Source: Clostridiales bacterium (GTDB taxonomy: Bacteria; Bacillota; Clostridia; Lachnospirales; Lachnospiraceae). Taken from it: a stretch of DNA of 32,087 nucleotides. The stretch's first letter is position 1, and each line of letters starts with the position of its first letter. Positions 1-7,682 of the stretch are shown here, piece by piece. Location of the stretch: NCBI GenBank assembly GCA_022770525.1, contig JALEHN010000038.1, forward strand, positions 1 through 32,087. The letters are read 5' to 3'. Position numbers and translations under genes: made by a program. Under the pieces are notes generated by a model that worked only from the letters and a program-made list of their open reading frames with translations, searched no databases and had not been told where the DNA came from.

Positions 1-51
1 AATCCGCATATATCCCGGCATCCGGTCTCGTTTTTCAAAACCAAATTTCAT
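1..51 (-). CDS. 5' end of an ABC transporter gene, probably the permease (partial)
   Basis: Only the first 17 codons are inside the window (MKFGFEKRDRMPGYMRI); the gene continues beyond base 1. An ATG at 51-49 is preceded by GGAGGTAAGAATA, a strong ribosome site lying in the 12-nt gap after the stop codon of the ABC ATPase gene. In BMP/nucleoside ABC operons the gene after the ATPase is normally the first membrane permease, so this is the likely identity. The visible residues are too few to confirm it: no membrane segment has begun. Confidence 0.6.
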   Translation of the reverse strand, partial: MKFGFEKRDRMPGYMRI

Positions 52-63
52 TATTCTTACCTC

Positions 64-1593
64 CTATGCCTCTTTTGCGGAATCTTCGCTTGTCATACCA
101 ACCATCAGCTTACCGATTTCCACATAATCTGTTTTGTTGACGTCAAGGATACCCATCATTTTTCCTGAATACATAACCCCGACTCTGTCAGCCATTTCAA
201 AAATTTCATCCAGATCTTCAGAAACAAGAAGGATTGCGGCACCGCGTTCACGCTGCTGCATCAAAATTTTATGGATTGCTTCAGTCGCTCCGATATCCAG
301 ACCACGCACAGGATAAGCCGCAATAATCAGAGACGGTTCACCGCTGACCTCTCTGGCAATCAGAAGCTTCTGCTGATTACCGCCTGACATCAGGCTGACC
401 GGCATCTGAAGACCGGCGTTTTTAATATCATGTTCTTTAACAAATGCTTCTGTATGTTCACGGATCGCTTTCTTATTTAAAATGCCTTTACCGCTGTATG
501 TCGGTGTGTCATACTGCTTTAATATGGCATTTTCCATCATATTCATCGAAGGTACAAGACCCATATGTAAACGGTCTTCCGGCACGAAAGATATGCCTTT
601 GCGTATACGGTTCTTTGCTGAAGACGCCGTAATATCTTCACCTTTAGCAAGAATTCTGCCGCCGGTTGCTTTTCTTAATCCGGCCAGTGTCTCTGTAAGT
701 TCTCTCTGACCATTACCGGCAACACCGGCAATGCCAAAAATTTCCCCGGCATAAAGCTCCATTGTCACTTCATCGACGGCTCTGAGTCCCTTATCATTAT
801 TGGCACAGAGATTTTCCACCTTGATCACACACTCGCCTCTGGCTTTTCTGTTTTCACGGCTCTGTTTTTTAATCTCACGTCCAACCATCAGCTGCGTCAG
901 TTCCTCACGGGTCGTTTCTGATGTTTTCATCGTCGCAACAGACGTACCGCCTCTTAAAATCGTAATACGATCGGCATTAGCCATAACTTCATTCATTTTA
1001 TGGGATATGAAAACAATAACCTTACCGCTGTCAGCCATTTTCCTCAGTGTTTTAAACATCTCATCAGATTCCTGCGGTGTCAGCACTGCTGAAGGCTCAT
1101 CAAGGATCAGTATTTCCGCACCACGGTATAAAAGCTTCACAATCTCAACACGCTGCTGTTCACCGACAGACAACTGCCATACTTTTGCTGTAGGATCCAC
1201 TTCAAGGTTGAATTTCTGTGAACACTTTCTGACTTCTTCCTCCATATCCTTCATTTTCATAAAAAACTTACAATTTTCAGAATTGAGGAAAACATTTTCG
1301 GTAACTGTCAATGTAGGGATAAGTCTGAAGTGCTGATGAACCATACCGATGCCCATATTCACAGCATGCTTCGGGCTTTTAATTGTCACCTTTTTTCCTT
1401 TATAAAAAATCTCGCCTTCATTTGGTTTGTAAATACCGGTCAAAATATTCATCAAAGTACTTTTTCCGGCACCGTTTTCACCGAGGAGCGCATGAATCTC
1501 ACCGGCATACAACTTAAGATTTACATCATGGTTTGCCACAACACCGGTAAAACGCTTCAGGATATTTCTCATTTCTAAAACTAATTCACCCAT
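64..1593 (-). CDS. ABC transporter ATP-binding protein, BMP/nucleoside (YufO/NupO-like) type
   Basis: Cytoplasmic ATPase with two fused ABC domains, about 509 residues, the normal length for ATPases of simple-sugar and purine-nucleoside importers. First domain: Walker A GENGAGKS at residues 38-45, signature LSVGEQQR at 141-148, Walker B ILILDEPSAVL near 161-171. Second domain: degenerate P-loop (GVAGNGQRE), signature MSGGNQQK and a PVRGLD motif. One canonical and one degenerate site is typical of this family. I place the start at 1593 because GGGAGAAAAA sits directly before that ATG; an in-frame ATG six codons upstream has no comparable site. The partial gene downstream is probably the permease. 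No BMP lipoprotein gene lies directly upstream, where it often sits. Expression should depend on the promoter, repeat leader and terminator at 1668-1916. The substrate is inferred from family and could be nucleosides or another small ligand. Confidence 0.85.
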   Translation of the reverse strand: MGELVLEMRNILKRFTGVVANHDVNLKLYAGEIHALLGENGAGKSTLMNILTGIYKPNEGEIFYKGKKVTIKSPKHAVNMGIGMVHQHFRLIPTLTVTENVFLNSENCKFFMKMKDMEEEVRKCSQKFNLEVDPTAKVWQLSVGEQQRVEIVKLLYRGAEILILDEPSAVLTPQESDEMFKTLRKMADSGKVIVFISHKMNEVMANADRITILRGGTSVATMKTSETTREELTQLMVGREIKKQSRENRKARGECVIKVENLCANNDKGLRAVDEVTMELYAGEIFGIAGVAGNGQRELTETLAGLRKATGGRILAKGEDITASSAKNRIRKGISFVPEDRLHMGLVPSMNMMENAILKQYDTPTYSGKGILNKKAIREHTEAFVKEHDIKNAGLQMPVSLMSGGNQQKLLIAREVSGEPSLIIAAYPVRGLDIGATEAIHKILMQQRERGAAILLVSEDLDEIFEMADRVGVMYSGKMMGILDVNKTDYVEIGKLMVGMTSEDSAKEA

Positions 1594-1667
1594 TTTTTCT
1601 CCCTTCATCATCCGGCAAAGCGGATAAGTCGCTCAGTTTATTTCAGCAAAGCAATTTCCTATATCAC

Positions 1668-1709
1668 AAAAAAAAATCGGAGACAGAATACTCATGTACT
1701 CTTGTCCCC
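1668..1709 (-). terminator. Intrinsic terminator (possible attenuator) upstream of the ABC ATPase gene
   Basis: On the minus strand GGGGACA-A-GAGTAC, loop ATGA, GTATTC-TGTCTCC gives 7 bp plus 6 bp around one bulged A, with two G-U pairs. Nine Ts follow almost immediately. It lies between the promoter at 1888-1916 and the start codon at 1593. Confidence 0.8.
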
Positions 1710-1742
1710 GTAGACAATCAATGCTTTTTGCCAAAAGAATAC

Positions 1743-1863
1743 GTAAGTTTTTTAATTAGCTCACCTCTAATGTAAGTTTTTTTAATTAGCTCGACCTCTA
1801 ATCGTAAGTTTTTTAATTAGCTTAACCTCTAATGTAAGTTTTTTAATTAGCTCACCTCTAACC
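1743..1863 (-). repeat. Four tandem 29-32-bp repeats in the ABC operon leader
   Basis: Copies lie at 1743-1771, 1772-1803, 1804-1833 and 1834-1863. On the plus strand each begins GTAAGTTTTTTAATTAGCT (copy 2 has one extra T, copy 3 ends in CTT). Each then carries a short variable part (CACCT, CGACCT, AACCT, CACCT) and ends CTAA. Five-base arms ATTAG/CTAAT flank a 7-8-nt loop in copies 1-3 (the last base differs in copy 4), so each unit could form a small hairpin. The ~19-bp core is nearly invariant while the loop varies. In the transcribed orientation each loop presents an AGGT motif resembling a ribosome site. Confidence 0.9.
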
Positions 1864-1887
1864 GTATATGTTTCCATTGATACAGCC

Positions 1888-1916
1888 ATCATATATATTT
1901 TTTTAAAATTTGTCAA
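1888..1916 (-). promoter_or_regulatory. Sigma-A promoter for the ABC transporter operon
   Basis: Minus-strand TTGACA (1911-1916), a 17-bp spacer, and TATGAT (1888-1893). Predicted start near 1881, so the transcript runs through the four repeats and the terminator before reaching the ATPase gene. Confidence 0.85.
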
Positions 1917-1984
1917 GAGGTTTTTACATATTTTGTCATACTATTCAAAAATATGCAAATATTCGTTTGATTTTCTTGCAATTT

Positions 1985-3373
1985 TCAGCTCAAATAATTC
2001 ATAATATCCCGAACCGATGCAACACCGATCACCTGTATATCTTTGCGTTCACCGATGGATTTTAAATTCATTTTCGGCACAATACAGAAAGTAAAACCGA
2101 GCTTGGCAGCTTCGTTGACACGCTGAAGCGCCATATTTACAGCCCGGACTTCCCCGGTTAAACCGACTTCTCCGAAGATCATCGTCTTTTCACTGACAGG
2201 ACGGTTTTTAAAGCTGGAAATCAATGCCGCAACAATGGCAAGATCAATTGCAGGCTCATTGATCTTCATACCGCCCGCAATGTTGACATAGGCATCGCAG
2301 CCGCCCATCTGAATGCCCAACCGTTTTTCAAGAACAGCCATCAAAAGATTGACACGGTTATAATCCGTACCTGCTGCCGTCCGGCGCGGCATATTAAAGT
2401 TCGTATGGGCCACAAGTGCCTGAATCTCAACAAGAATAGGACGGGTGCCCTCCATCGCGCATGACACAACGGAACCGCTGGCACCGCTTGGCATACCGTT
2501 AAGCATATACTCGGAAGGATTTAAAACCTCTTCAAGACCGGATGTGCGCATTTCAAAAACACCAATCTCGTTTGTAGATCCGAAGCGATTCTTTACCGCG
2601 CGCAGCATCCGATAGGAAGCATGTCTGTCACCTTCAAAATAAAGCACCGTATCCACCATATGTTCAAGAACCCTTGGTCCTGCAACAACACCTTCTTTTG
2701 TCACATGACCTACAATAAATATGGATATTCCTTCACTTTTTGCAAGATGCATCAGTACATTTGTCGTCTCCCGTACCTGGCTCACACTACCCTGCGCAGA
2801 TCCGATGTCTTCTTTATACATCGTCTGAATGGAGTCTATAATCACAATATCCGGCCGCTGTTTTAAAATGACACCCTCGATCAGATCAAGGTTTGTCTCA
2901 CAAAGCAGCCATATATCAGATGCAAATTCGCCGAGACGGTCTGCCCGCATTTTAATCTGGGTCAATGATTCTTCTCCCGATATATACATGATATTCAGAT
3001 GCTTACGTCCGCCTGCGCCGTCATCAATCATATGCCCCGAAAGTACTTTACACATCTGAAGCAGTAATGTCGATTTTCCAATCCCCGGATCACCGCCCAC
3101 CAGTACGAGAGAACCTTTGACAATCCCGCCGCCAAGGACTCTGTCAAACTCGCCGATTCCTGTCAAAAGCCGTTCATCCTGTTCAAGCCGTATACTTGAA
3201 ATTTTAGAAGGCTGGACTGCGGCTGCAGTGGATGGTTTTACCGTATTTTTGATCTGCGCTGATTTTTCTTCAACGATTGTATTCCACGCTTTACAGAAAG
3301 GACACTGTCCCATCCATTTACTCAACTCATTTCCGCACTCCTGACAGAAATAAACTGTTTTTGCTTTAGCCAT
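1985..3373 (-). CDS. radA: DNA repair protein RadA
   Basis: RecA-like ATPase that promotes branch migration of recombination intermediates; cytoplasmic. The 462 residues are full length. An N-terminal zinc finger uses C10, C13, C24 and C27. The P-loop GGDPGIGKST is at about 93-102, the family-specific KNRFG motif at about 255-259, and a Lon-protease-like C-terminal domain follows (GGMKINEPAIDLAI, FGEVGLTGEVR). The start is preceded by AAAGGGGAATAGTAAATAGT, a serviceable ribosome site. radA is also downstream of clpC in Bacillus, so its position at the end of this stress cluster is conserved, although a small gene and a hairpin (3415-3435) intervene. No strong promoter of its own is visible, so read-through is likely. 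Confidence 0.96.
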   Translation of the reverse strand: MAKAKTVYFCQECGNELSKWMGQCPFCKAWNTIVEEKSAQIKNTVKPSTAAAVQPSKISSIRLEQDERLLTGIGEFDRVLGGGIVKGSLVLVGGDPGIGKSTLLLQMCKVLSGHMIDDGAGGRKHLNIMYISGEESLTQIKMRADRLGEFASDIWLLCETNLDLIEGVILKQRPDIVIIDSIQTMYKEDIGSAQGSVSQVRETTNVLMHLAKSEGISIFIVGHVTKEGVVAGPRVLEHMVDTVLYFEGDRHASYRMLRAVKNRFGSTNEIGVFEMRTSGLEEVLNPSEYMLNGMPSGASGSVVSCAMEGTRPILVEIQALVAHTNFNMPRRTAAGTDYNRVNLLMAVLEKRLGIQMGGCDAYVNIAGGMKINEPAIDLAIVAALISSFKNRPVSEKTMIFGEVGLTGEVRAVNMALQRVNEAAKLGFTFCIVPKMNLKSIGERKDIQVIGVASVRDIMNYLS

Positions 3374-3404
3374 ACTATTTACTATTCCCCTTTTTAAAAC
3401 AAGC

Positions 3405-3435
3405 TAAAATGAAACCCGCTGCATTACGCAGCGGG
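3405..3435 (-). terminator. Hairpin after the small conserved gene, probable leaky terminator
   Basis: Perfect 8-bp stem CCCGCTGC/GCAGCGGG with a 5-nt loop (3415-3435). On the minus strand it is followed by TTTCATTTT, a broken T tract. It sits between the 139-residue protein gene and radA and would reduce, not abolish, transcription into radA. Confidence 0.6.
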
Positions 3436-3443
3436 CATATGCA

Positions 3444-3863
3444 TCAGACATTTAAAAATCTGCAGACTTTAATCTCCTTTGGCGTATCATTTAATTCAGC
3501 TGAAAATACAAACTTGCCGCCAAGATTTGTTTTTTCCATACCGGAAACAATACCGTCAATCATAATTTTGTATTCAACGCCCGGTTCAAGTCCAAGAGTA
3601 ATCTGTGTATCTTCGTAGCCTTCAACTTTAAAAGATACTTCATCACCTCTTGCCTTAAAATCAAGAACAACTGTCCCCGGGACAGACTCGTATACAAATA
3701 AATCATTTCTCTCAAGTTTTGTGATTTCTTTAAAAGTTTTTACTTTATATGAATCACCCATATGCTCAAAATCAGATACTTTAGATTTTGTATCCAGCTT
3801 ATAATTACCGAAGCTTAAACCCCCATCTTTTTCTGTGCAAATTAATCCTACGACCTCAGTCAT
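3444..3863 (-). CDS. Small conserved protein of unknown function ('endosialidase'-labelled family)
   Basis: The 139-residue protein starts MTEVVGLICTEKDGG. The ATG at 3863-3861 is preceded by GGAGGACAGTACA; an in-frame ATG 35 codons upstream has no ribosome site and would overlap the promoter at 3908-3936. From memory, close relatives in Lachnospiraceae are annotated 'endosialidase', but the protein is far too small for that enzyme and shows no catalytic motif I recognise, so I assign no function. It has no signal peptide, no membrane segment and few cysteines. Alternating hydrophobic residues suggest a beta-rich fold (for example VSFKVEGYEDTQITL, GGKFVFSAEL). It has its own promoter and a hairpin behind it, so it may be transcribed apart from clpC. 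Confidence 0.8.
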   Translation of the reverse strand: MTEVVGLICTEKDGGLSFGNYKLDTKSKVSDFEHMGDSYKVKTFKEITKLERNDLFVYESVPGTVVLDFKARGDEVSFKVEGYEDTQITLGLEPGVEYKIMIDGIVSGMEKTNLGGKFVFSAELNDTPKEIKVCRFLNV

Positions 3864-3907
3864 TGTACTGTCCTCCTGTTTATTCAAGCACTTTTTCTTA
3901 CAATAAT

Positions 3908-3936
3908 AGTATAACTGATTCCCGCTCATTTTTAAA
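3908..3936 (-). promoter_or_regulatory. Probable promoter of the small conserved gene
   Basis: Minus-strand TTTAAA (3931-3936), 17-bp spacer, TATACT (3908-3913), about 45 bp before the ATG. The -10 matches 5 of 6 and the -35 matches 4 of 6 consensus bases. Confidence 0.55.
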
Positions 3937-3973
3937 GTAGTAACTCCAATTTCATAAAATTTTCGCAAATTTT

Positions 3974-4084
3974 GTTACAGTACGCACCTTGTGCGTACTG
4001 TAACTGATTTTGGCCATGCTGCGCGTTTAAAATGGCCAAATTTTCAAAGCTTATCTTCGACATGACTGCATTTCGTCGATGCAG
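3974..4084. repeat. Cluster of three inverted repeats downstream of clpC
   Basis: 3974-4004: perfect 14-bp stem GTTACAGTACGCAC with its complement around a 3-nt loop. 4009-4040: 9-bp arms TTTGGCCAT/ATGGCCAAA around a 14-nt loop. 4066-4084: 6-bp arms CTGCAT/ATGCAG around TTCGTCG, overlapping a TCGAC/GTCGA pair. None is followed by a convincing T run on the minus strand, so these do not look like a standard terminator for clpC. They may be a dispersed palindromic element or an mRNA 3'-end stabiliser. Confidence 0.75.
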
Positions 4085-4102
4085 CGTATCATCAGCCTGT
4101 TT

Positions 4103-6553
4103 TTAAATTTGTTCAGTCATAAAATCTATATGTCCATCAGTCATTTTCAAAAGAACATGGTCATTTTCCCTGATCATACCATCAAGAATTTTTTCAGACA
4201 TCTCATCCTCTACTTTCGTCTGAATCGCCCTTCGAAGCGGTCTTGCACCATACTTTTCATCATAGCCTTCTTCTGCCAGGTAATCAAGGACTGATGGATC
4301 AGCCTCAAGCTCAATATTCATCTGTTCTTTGATACGCTTTCCGATGGCGCCCAGCATAATCTCAACAATACGGCGTATATGTTCTTTATTTAATGCATGG
4401 AAAACGATAATATCATCAATACGGTTTAAAAACTCAGGCTTAAACGTCTGTCTGACTTCTGACATGACCTTGTCCTTCATCATCTCATAATTTTGCTTGT
4501 CATCCTGCGCCGTCACAAAACCAAGCCGTTTCGGAGATACAATGTTTGTCGCTCCGGCATTGGAAGTCATGATAATCACTGTGTTTTTAAAGTTGATCTT
4601 TCTTCCCTGCGCATCGGTTATATGCCCGTCATCCAGTACCTGAAGAAGAATATTAAACACATCCGGATGGGCTTTTTCTATTTCATCGAACAAAAGAACC
4701 GAATATGGATGACGGCGAATTTTCTCACTGAGCTGTCCGCCCTCATCATAACCGACATATCCCGGCGGTGATCCGATCAGTTTTGAAACGCTGTGCTTTT
4801 CCATATACTCAGACATATCGACTCTGATGATCGCATCCTGAGTTCCAAACAGTGCCTCAGAAAGCGCTTTGGATAATTCTGTCTTTCCCACACCTGTAGG
4901 GCCGAGGAATAAAAATGAACCGATTGGCCGGTTAGGGTCTTTAAGCCCCACTCTGCCGCGGCGAATCGCTTTCGAAACAGCCGTCACTGCCTCCTCCTGA
5001 CCGATCACACGCTGATGAAGAATACTTTCCAGATTTTTAAGTCTTTCGGATTCCTCCTCTGCCAGCTTCTTCACAGGAATCTTTGTCCAATCAGAAACAA
5101 TGCCTGCAATTTCTTCGCCGCTGACAATCAGTTGTGACTCTTCCTTACTTTTCTCCCAGGCACTGTTTAAACAGATCAGTTCCTGCTGCAGTTCTTTCTG
5201 ACGCTTTTTAATCTCACCGGCCTGCTCGTAAGCTTCCATCTTTATTGCTTCTTCTTTCTTTACTTCCAGTGACTGAATTTCATTTTCAATCATCTGTATA
5301 TCCGGAGACGATGTATACACGCTGAGGCGGACCTTTGATGCGGCCTCGTCCATCAGGTCGATCGCTTTATCCGGCAGAAATCTGTCATTGATATATCTGG
5401 CCGATAATTGAACCGCAGCTTCCAGTGCTTCATCAGTAATTTTAACATGGTGATGACTTTCATAAGCCGGACGCAGTCCTTTCAATATATCCACAGTCTC
5501 ACTTTCCGATGGTTCTTCAACAGTTACCGGCTGAAATCTTCTTTCAAGTGCCGCATCCTTTTCAATATGTTTGCGATATTCATCAATGGTCGTGGCACCG
5601 ATGATCTGAATCTCTCCTCTGGCCAGTGCCGGCTTTAAAATACTGGACGCATCGATGGCACCTTCGGCGCCGCCGGCACCGATAATGGTGTGCAGTTCAT
5701 CAATAAACAGCAGTATTGACCCGTCTTCACGAACTTCACTGATGACCTTTTTAATACGTTCTTCAAACTCACCGCGGTACTTTGATCCTGCAACCATTCC
5801 TGAAAGATCCAGCGTCAATACGCGTTTATTCTTAACAGAATCCGGCATATTGCCTTCTGCGATTCGTATTGCCAGTCCTTCGGCAACCGCAGTTTTTCCG
5901 ACACCCGGTTCGCCGATCAGACACGGATTATTTTTTGTCCGGCGGCTCAATATCTGCACAACGCGCTGAATTTCCGTATGACGTCCGATCACGGGGTCGA
6001 GCCGTCCTTCCTTCGCCAGTGCCGTCAGATCCCGGCTGTACTGGTCAAGCGTCGGTGTCTGACTTTTTCCTTTTGACTTTCCTTTTCCGGGTATATCCTT
6101 CTTTGCCTGGCTGCTGTCAATACCCATGGCATTGATAATATCCGAATAAAGCTTCTGAATATTGACACCCATCGTTGTCAGTAGTCTTACCGCAACGCAA
6201 TCAGATTCCCGAAGAAGCGCAATTAAAAGATGTTCTGTACCGATCGTTGAAGCTCTGAATCTCATAGCTTCCCTATTGCTCAGCTCCAAAATACGTCTGC
6301 TGCGCGGTGTATAGTCGACCACATCACAAACCGCAGTCTGTCCCCCGCCTGAAATCAGCTGACTGACCAGGTCAAGCACTTTTTCTTCTTCAATGCCGTG
6401 TTCTGTGAGCACTTTTGATGCGATGCCCTCCCTTTCCCTGAGAAGACCGATCAGTATATGCTCTGTACCTATATAATTGTGGCCAAGCTCACCGGCTGCA
6501 TCCGCTGCATTGCTGATGGCTCTTGCCGCACTTTCCGTAAATTTGTACTGCAT
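4103..6553 (-). CDS. clpC: ATP-dependent Clp protease ATP-binding subunit ClpC
   Basis: Hsp100 unfoldase that feeds proteins to ClpP, 816 residues, full length. The N-terminal domain has two Clp-N repeats, each with GTEH. E31 and E107 correspond to the Bacillus ClpC glutamates that bind phosphoarginine, so that pocket looks intact. First AAA+ module: Walker A GEPGVGKT at 214-221 and [11 protein letters not shown] middle coiled-coil/UVR segment follows ([19 protein letters not shown]). Second AAA+ module: GPTGVGKT and [13 protein letters not shown]. The start has the site CAGGAGGGACATT. The gene lies 88 bp after mcsB and belongs to the gntR-mcsA-mcsB-clpC unit. McsA and McsB are its normal adaptor/activator partners; this McsB appears catalytically dead, which matters for how ClpC is activated here. 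Confidence 0.97.
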   Translation of the reverse strand: MQYKFTESAARAISNAADAAGELGHNYIGTEHILIGLLREREGIASKVLTEHGIEEEKVLDLVSQLISGGGQTAVCDVVDYTPRSRRILELSNREAMRFRASTIGTEHLLIALLRESDCVAVRLLTTMGVNIQKLYSDIINAMGIDSSQAKKDIPGKGKSKGKSQTPTLDQYSRDLTALAKEGRLDPVIGRHTEIQRVVQILSRRTKNNPCLIGEPGVGKTAVAEGLAIRIAEGNMPDSVKNKRVLTLDLSGMVAGSKYRGEFEERIKKVISEVREDGSILLFIDELHTIIGAGGAEGAIDASSILKPALARGEIQIIGATTIDEYRKHIEKDAALERRFQPVTVEEPSESETVDILKGLRPAYESHHHVKITDEALEAAVQLSARYINDRFLPDKAIDLMDEAASKVRLSVYTSSPDIQMIENEIQSLEVKKEEAIKMEAYEQAGEIKKRQKELQQELICLNSAWEKSKEESQLIVSGEEIAGIVSDWTKIPVKKLAEEESERLKNLESILHQRVIGQEEAVTAVSKAIRRGRVGLKDPNRPIGSFLFLGPTGVGKTELSKALSEALFGTQDAIIRVDMSEYMEKHSVSKLIGSPPGYVGYDEGGQLSEKIRRHPYSVLLFDEIEKAHPDVFNILLQVLDDGHITDAQGRKINFKNTVIIMTSNAGATNIVSPKRLGFVTAQDDKQNYEMMKDKVMSEVRQTFKPEFLNRIDDIIVFHALNKEHIRRIVEIMLGAIGKRIKEQMNIELEADPSVLDYLAEEGYDEKYGARPLRRAIQTKVEDEMSEKILDGMIRENDHVLLKMTDGHIDFMTEQI

Positions 6554-6641
6554 AATGTCCCTCCTGTATGTCCTGTTCTGTAATCAAAGCAGTCATCGCC
6601 GGGCGGCACGAAATACCTCCCGATACTTTTTATCTTCATTT

Positions 6642-7682
6642 CTATGCCCGTACAAGTTCCGGCAGTCTCTCCTGAATATAAGCTGCCCGGGCACAGTTTT
6701 CTTCATTAATATCCATCTGATGACCGACTGCTTCAGCCAGGCTTTCCGGCTGTATCTCAATCATCATCGGAAAAACATCCATCTTTTCATTTAATAAAAC
6801 AGTTCTGCTTAAAATCCCCTGTTCCAGATATCCAAGCGCTTCCACAGCCTCTTCGATTGTCAGTTTTTTGGCATACTTTAAGATACCGTAAGCTTTATAG
6901 GCGCTGTCTGCGCAGGAGATGCTGTCCTCATTTAAATAAGCGGTTCTTAATTCTCTTTCCTGGCGAATCAGCTGCTCCGCAAAACTGTCTGCCGTATCAA
7001 GAATACCGCCTTCTGTGACACCAAGTGTCTTTTTATTATATATTTCATAGATATTGCCCGCATTTTTAGAGCTGATATCCTTAACAAGGCGTATGGCAAA
7101 TCCTGACTGTAAAAGTCTTTCATTCACCGCGCCGATAAGCCCCGCTTTCTGTGTCATCGGCAGCCTCATAAGATAAGATACATGCATGCCGGTACCGAGA
7201 TCCGCCGGCGCCGTTGTCAGATGGCCGTACTTCTTACTGTACGCATAAGTCAAATGCCGCGACATCTTTTCATCAAGAAACTGTATCCGCTCAAATGCCT
7301 TGCCGATCTGTCGTCCTCTTAAAACAACTCTGATCTGCAAATGATTGTCTCCATTGATAAAAAGGCCTGATGACTGGCTTGCCGAAACGATCAGCGCCTG
7401 CGGCCGCTCAGGCTCCAGAGCAGATTCATCAATGACCTGATGCTCTGCCCAGTAAGCCCGCTGATGCCGTCTTAACGTATCCAGTCTCAAAAACTGATAA
7501 AGCTTCAGATAACTTTCATTCTCACTGTAAAATGCTTTGGAAACCTCCTCAATAAGCTTAAGAGAATCCGAATCGGTTATCTTTGGCGCATAATCATAAT
7601 TATGGAGATTTCTCAATATTGTCATCTGTGTTGACACAACAACATCGTCATCAATCCCTCTGTTTTCATACCATTTATTCAT
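6642..7682 (-). CDS. mcsB: McsB-family protein arginine kinase homologue, probable pseudokinase
   Basis: The 346-residue protein is the length of McsB and sits between mcsA and clpC as McsB does. The phosphagen-kinase fold is traceable through GTGMHVSYLMRLP, KTLGVTEGGI and AYKAYGIL. Landmark residues recalled from Bacillus/Geobacillus McsB are missing. The nucleotide-binding SSRIRLARN segment reads STQMTILRN (17-25), with two arginines lost. The NEEDH segment reads NGDNH (110-114), losing catalytic glutamate. CPTN reads APAD (158-161), losing the active-site cysteine. The GEG loop near 203 reads DIS, losing the second catalytic glutamate. The C-terminal phosphoarginine-sensing RDIRRA region reads ENCARA. 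The reading frame is intact, so it is probably kept as an adaptor. I start at 7682 because ATGAATAA overlaps the mcsA stop, implying coupling; in-frame upstream ATGs add unrelated residues. Confidence 0.85.
   Translation of the reverse strand: MNKWYENRGIDDDVVVSTQMTILRNLHNYDYAPKITDSDSLKLIEEVSKAFYSENESYLKLYQFLRLDTLRRHQRAYWAEHQVIDESALEPERPQALIVSASQSSGLFINGDNHLQIRVVLRGRQIGKAFERIQFLDEKMSRHLTYAYSKKYGHLTTAPADLGTGMHVSYLMRLPMTQKAGLIGAVNERLLQSGFAIRLVKDISSKNAGNIYEIYNKKTLGVTEGGILDTADSFAEQLIRQERELRTAYLNEDSISCADSAYKAYGILKYAKKLTIEEAVEALGYLEQGILSRTVLLNEKMDVFPMMIEIQPESLAEAVGHQMDINEENCARAAYIQERLPELVRA

Larger units (their letters stand above)
1594..1881 (-). promoter_or_regulatory. Candidate regulatory leader RNA of the ABC transporter operon
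   Basis: The 391-bp stretch between the radA stop and the ABC ATPase start contains no gene. Read on the minus strand it holds a near-perfect promoter (1888-1916), four tandem ~30-nt repeats (1743-1863), a spacer, a strong intrinsic terminator (1668-1709) and about 75 nt to the start codon. A terminator placed between a gene's own promoter and its start codon is the layout of a transcription attenuator or riboswitch. A small TTGTC/GACAA hairpin (within 1704-1719) would share bases with the terminator stem and could act as an alternative fold. No known riboswitch consensus was recognised, including the purine class expected for a nucleoside importer. Confidence 0.5.

Noticed and set aside
800-1336. 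178-codon plus-strand open frame opposite the ABC ATPase
   Set aside because: Antisense shadow, Ser-rich composition from reverse-strand reading, no ribosome site.
1743-1863. CRISPR array
   Set aside because: The four repeats are directly adjacent with no unique spacers of constant length, and no cas genes are nearby.
1594-1984. Purine riboswitch before the nucleoside-type ABC gene
   Set aside because: No purine-aptamer core or paired loop sequences could be found in the leader; only the terminator resembles a riboswitch expression platform.
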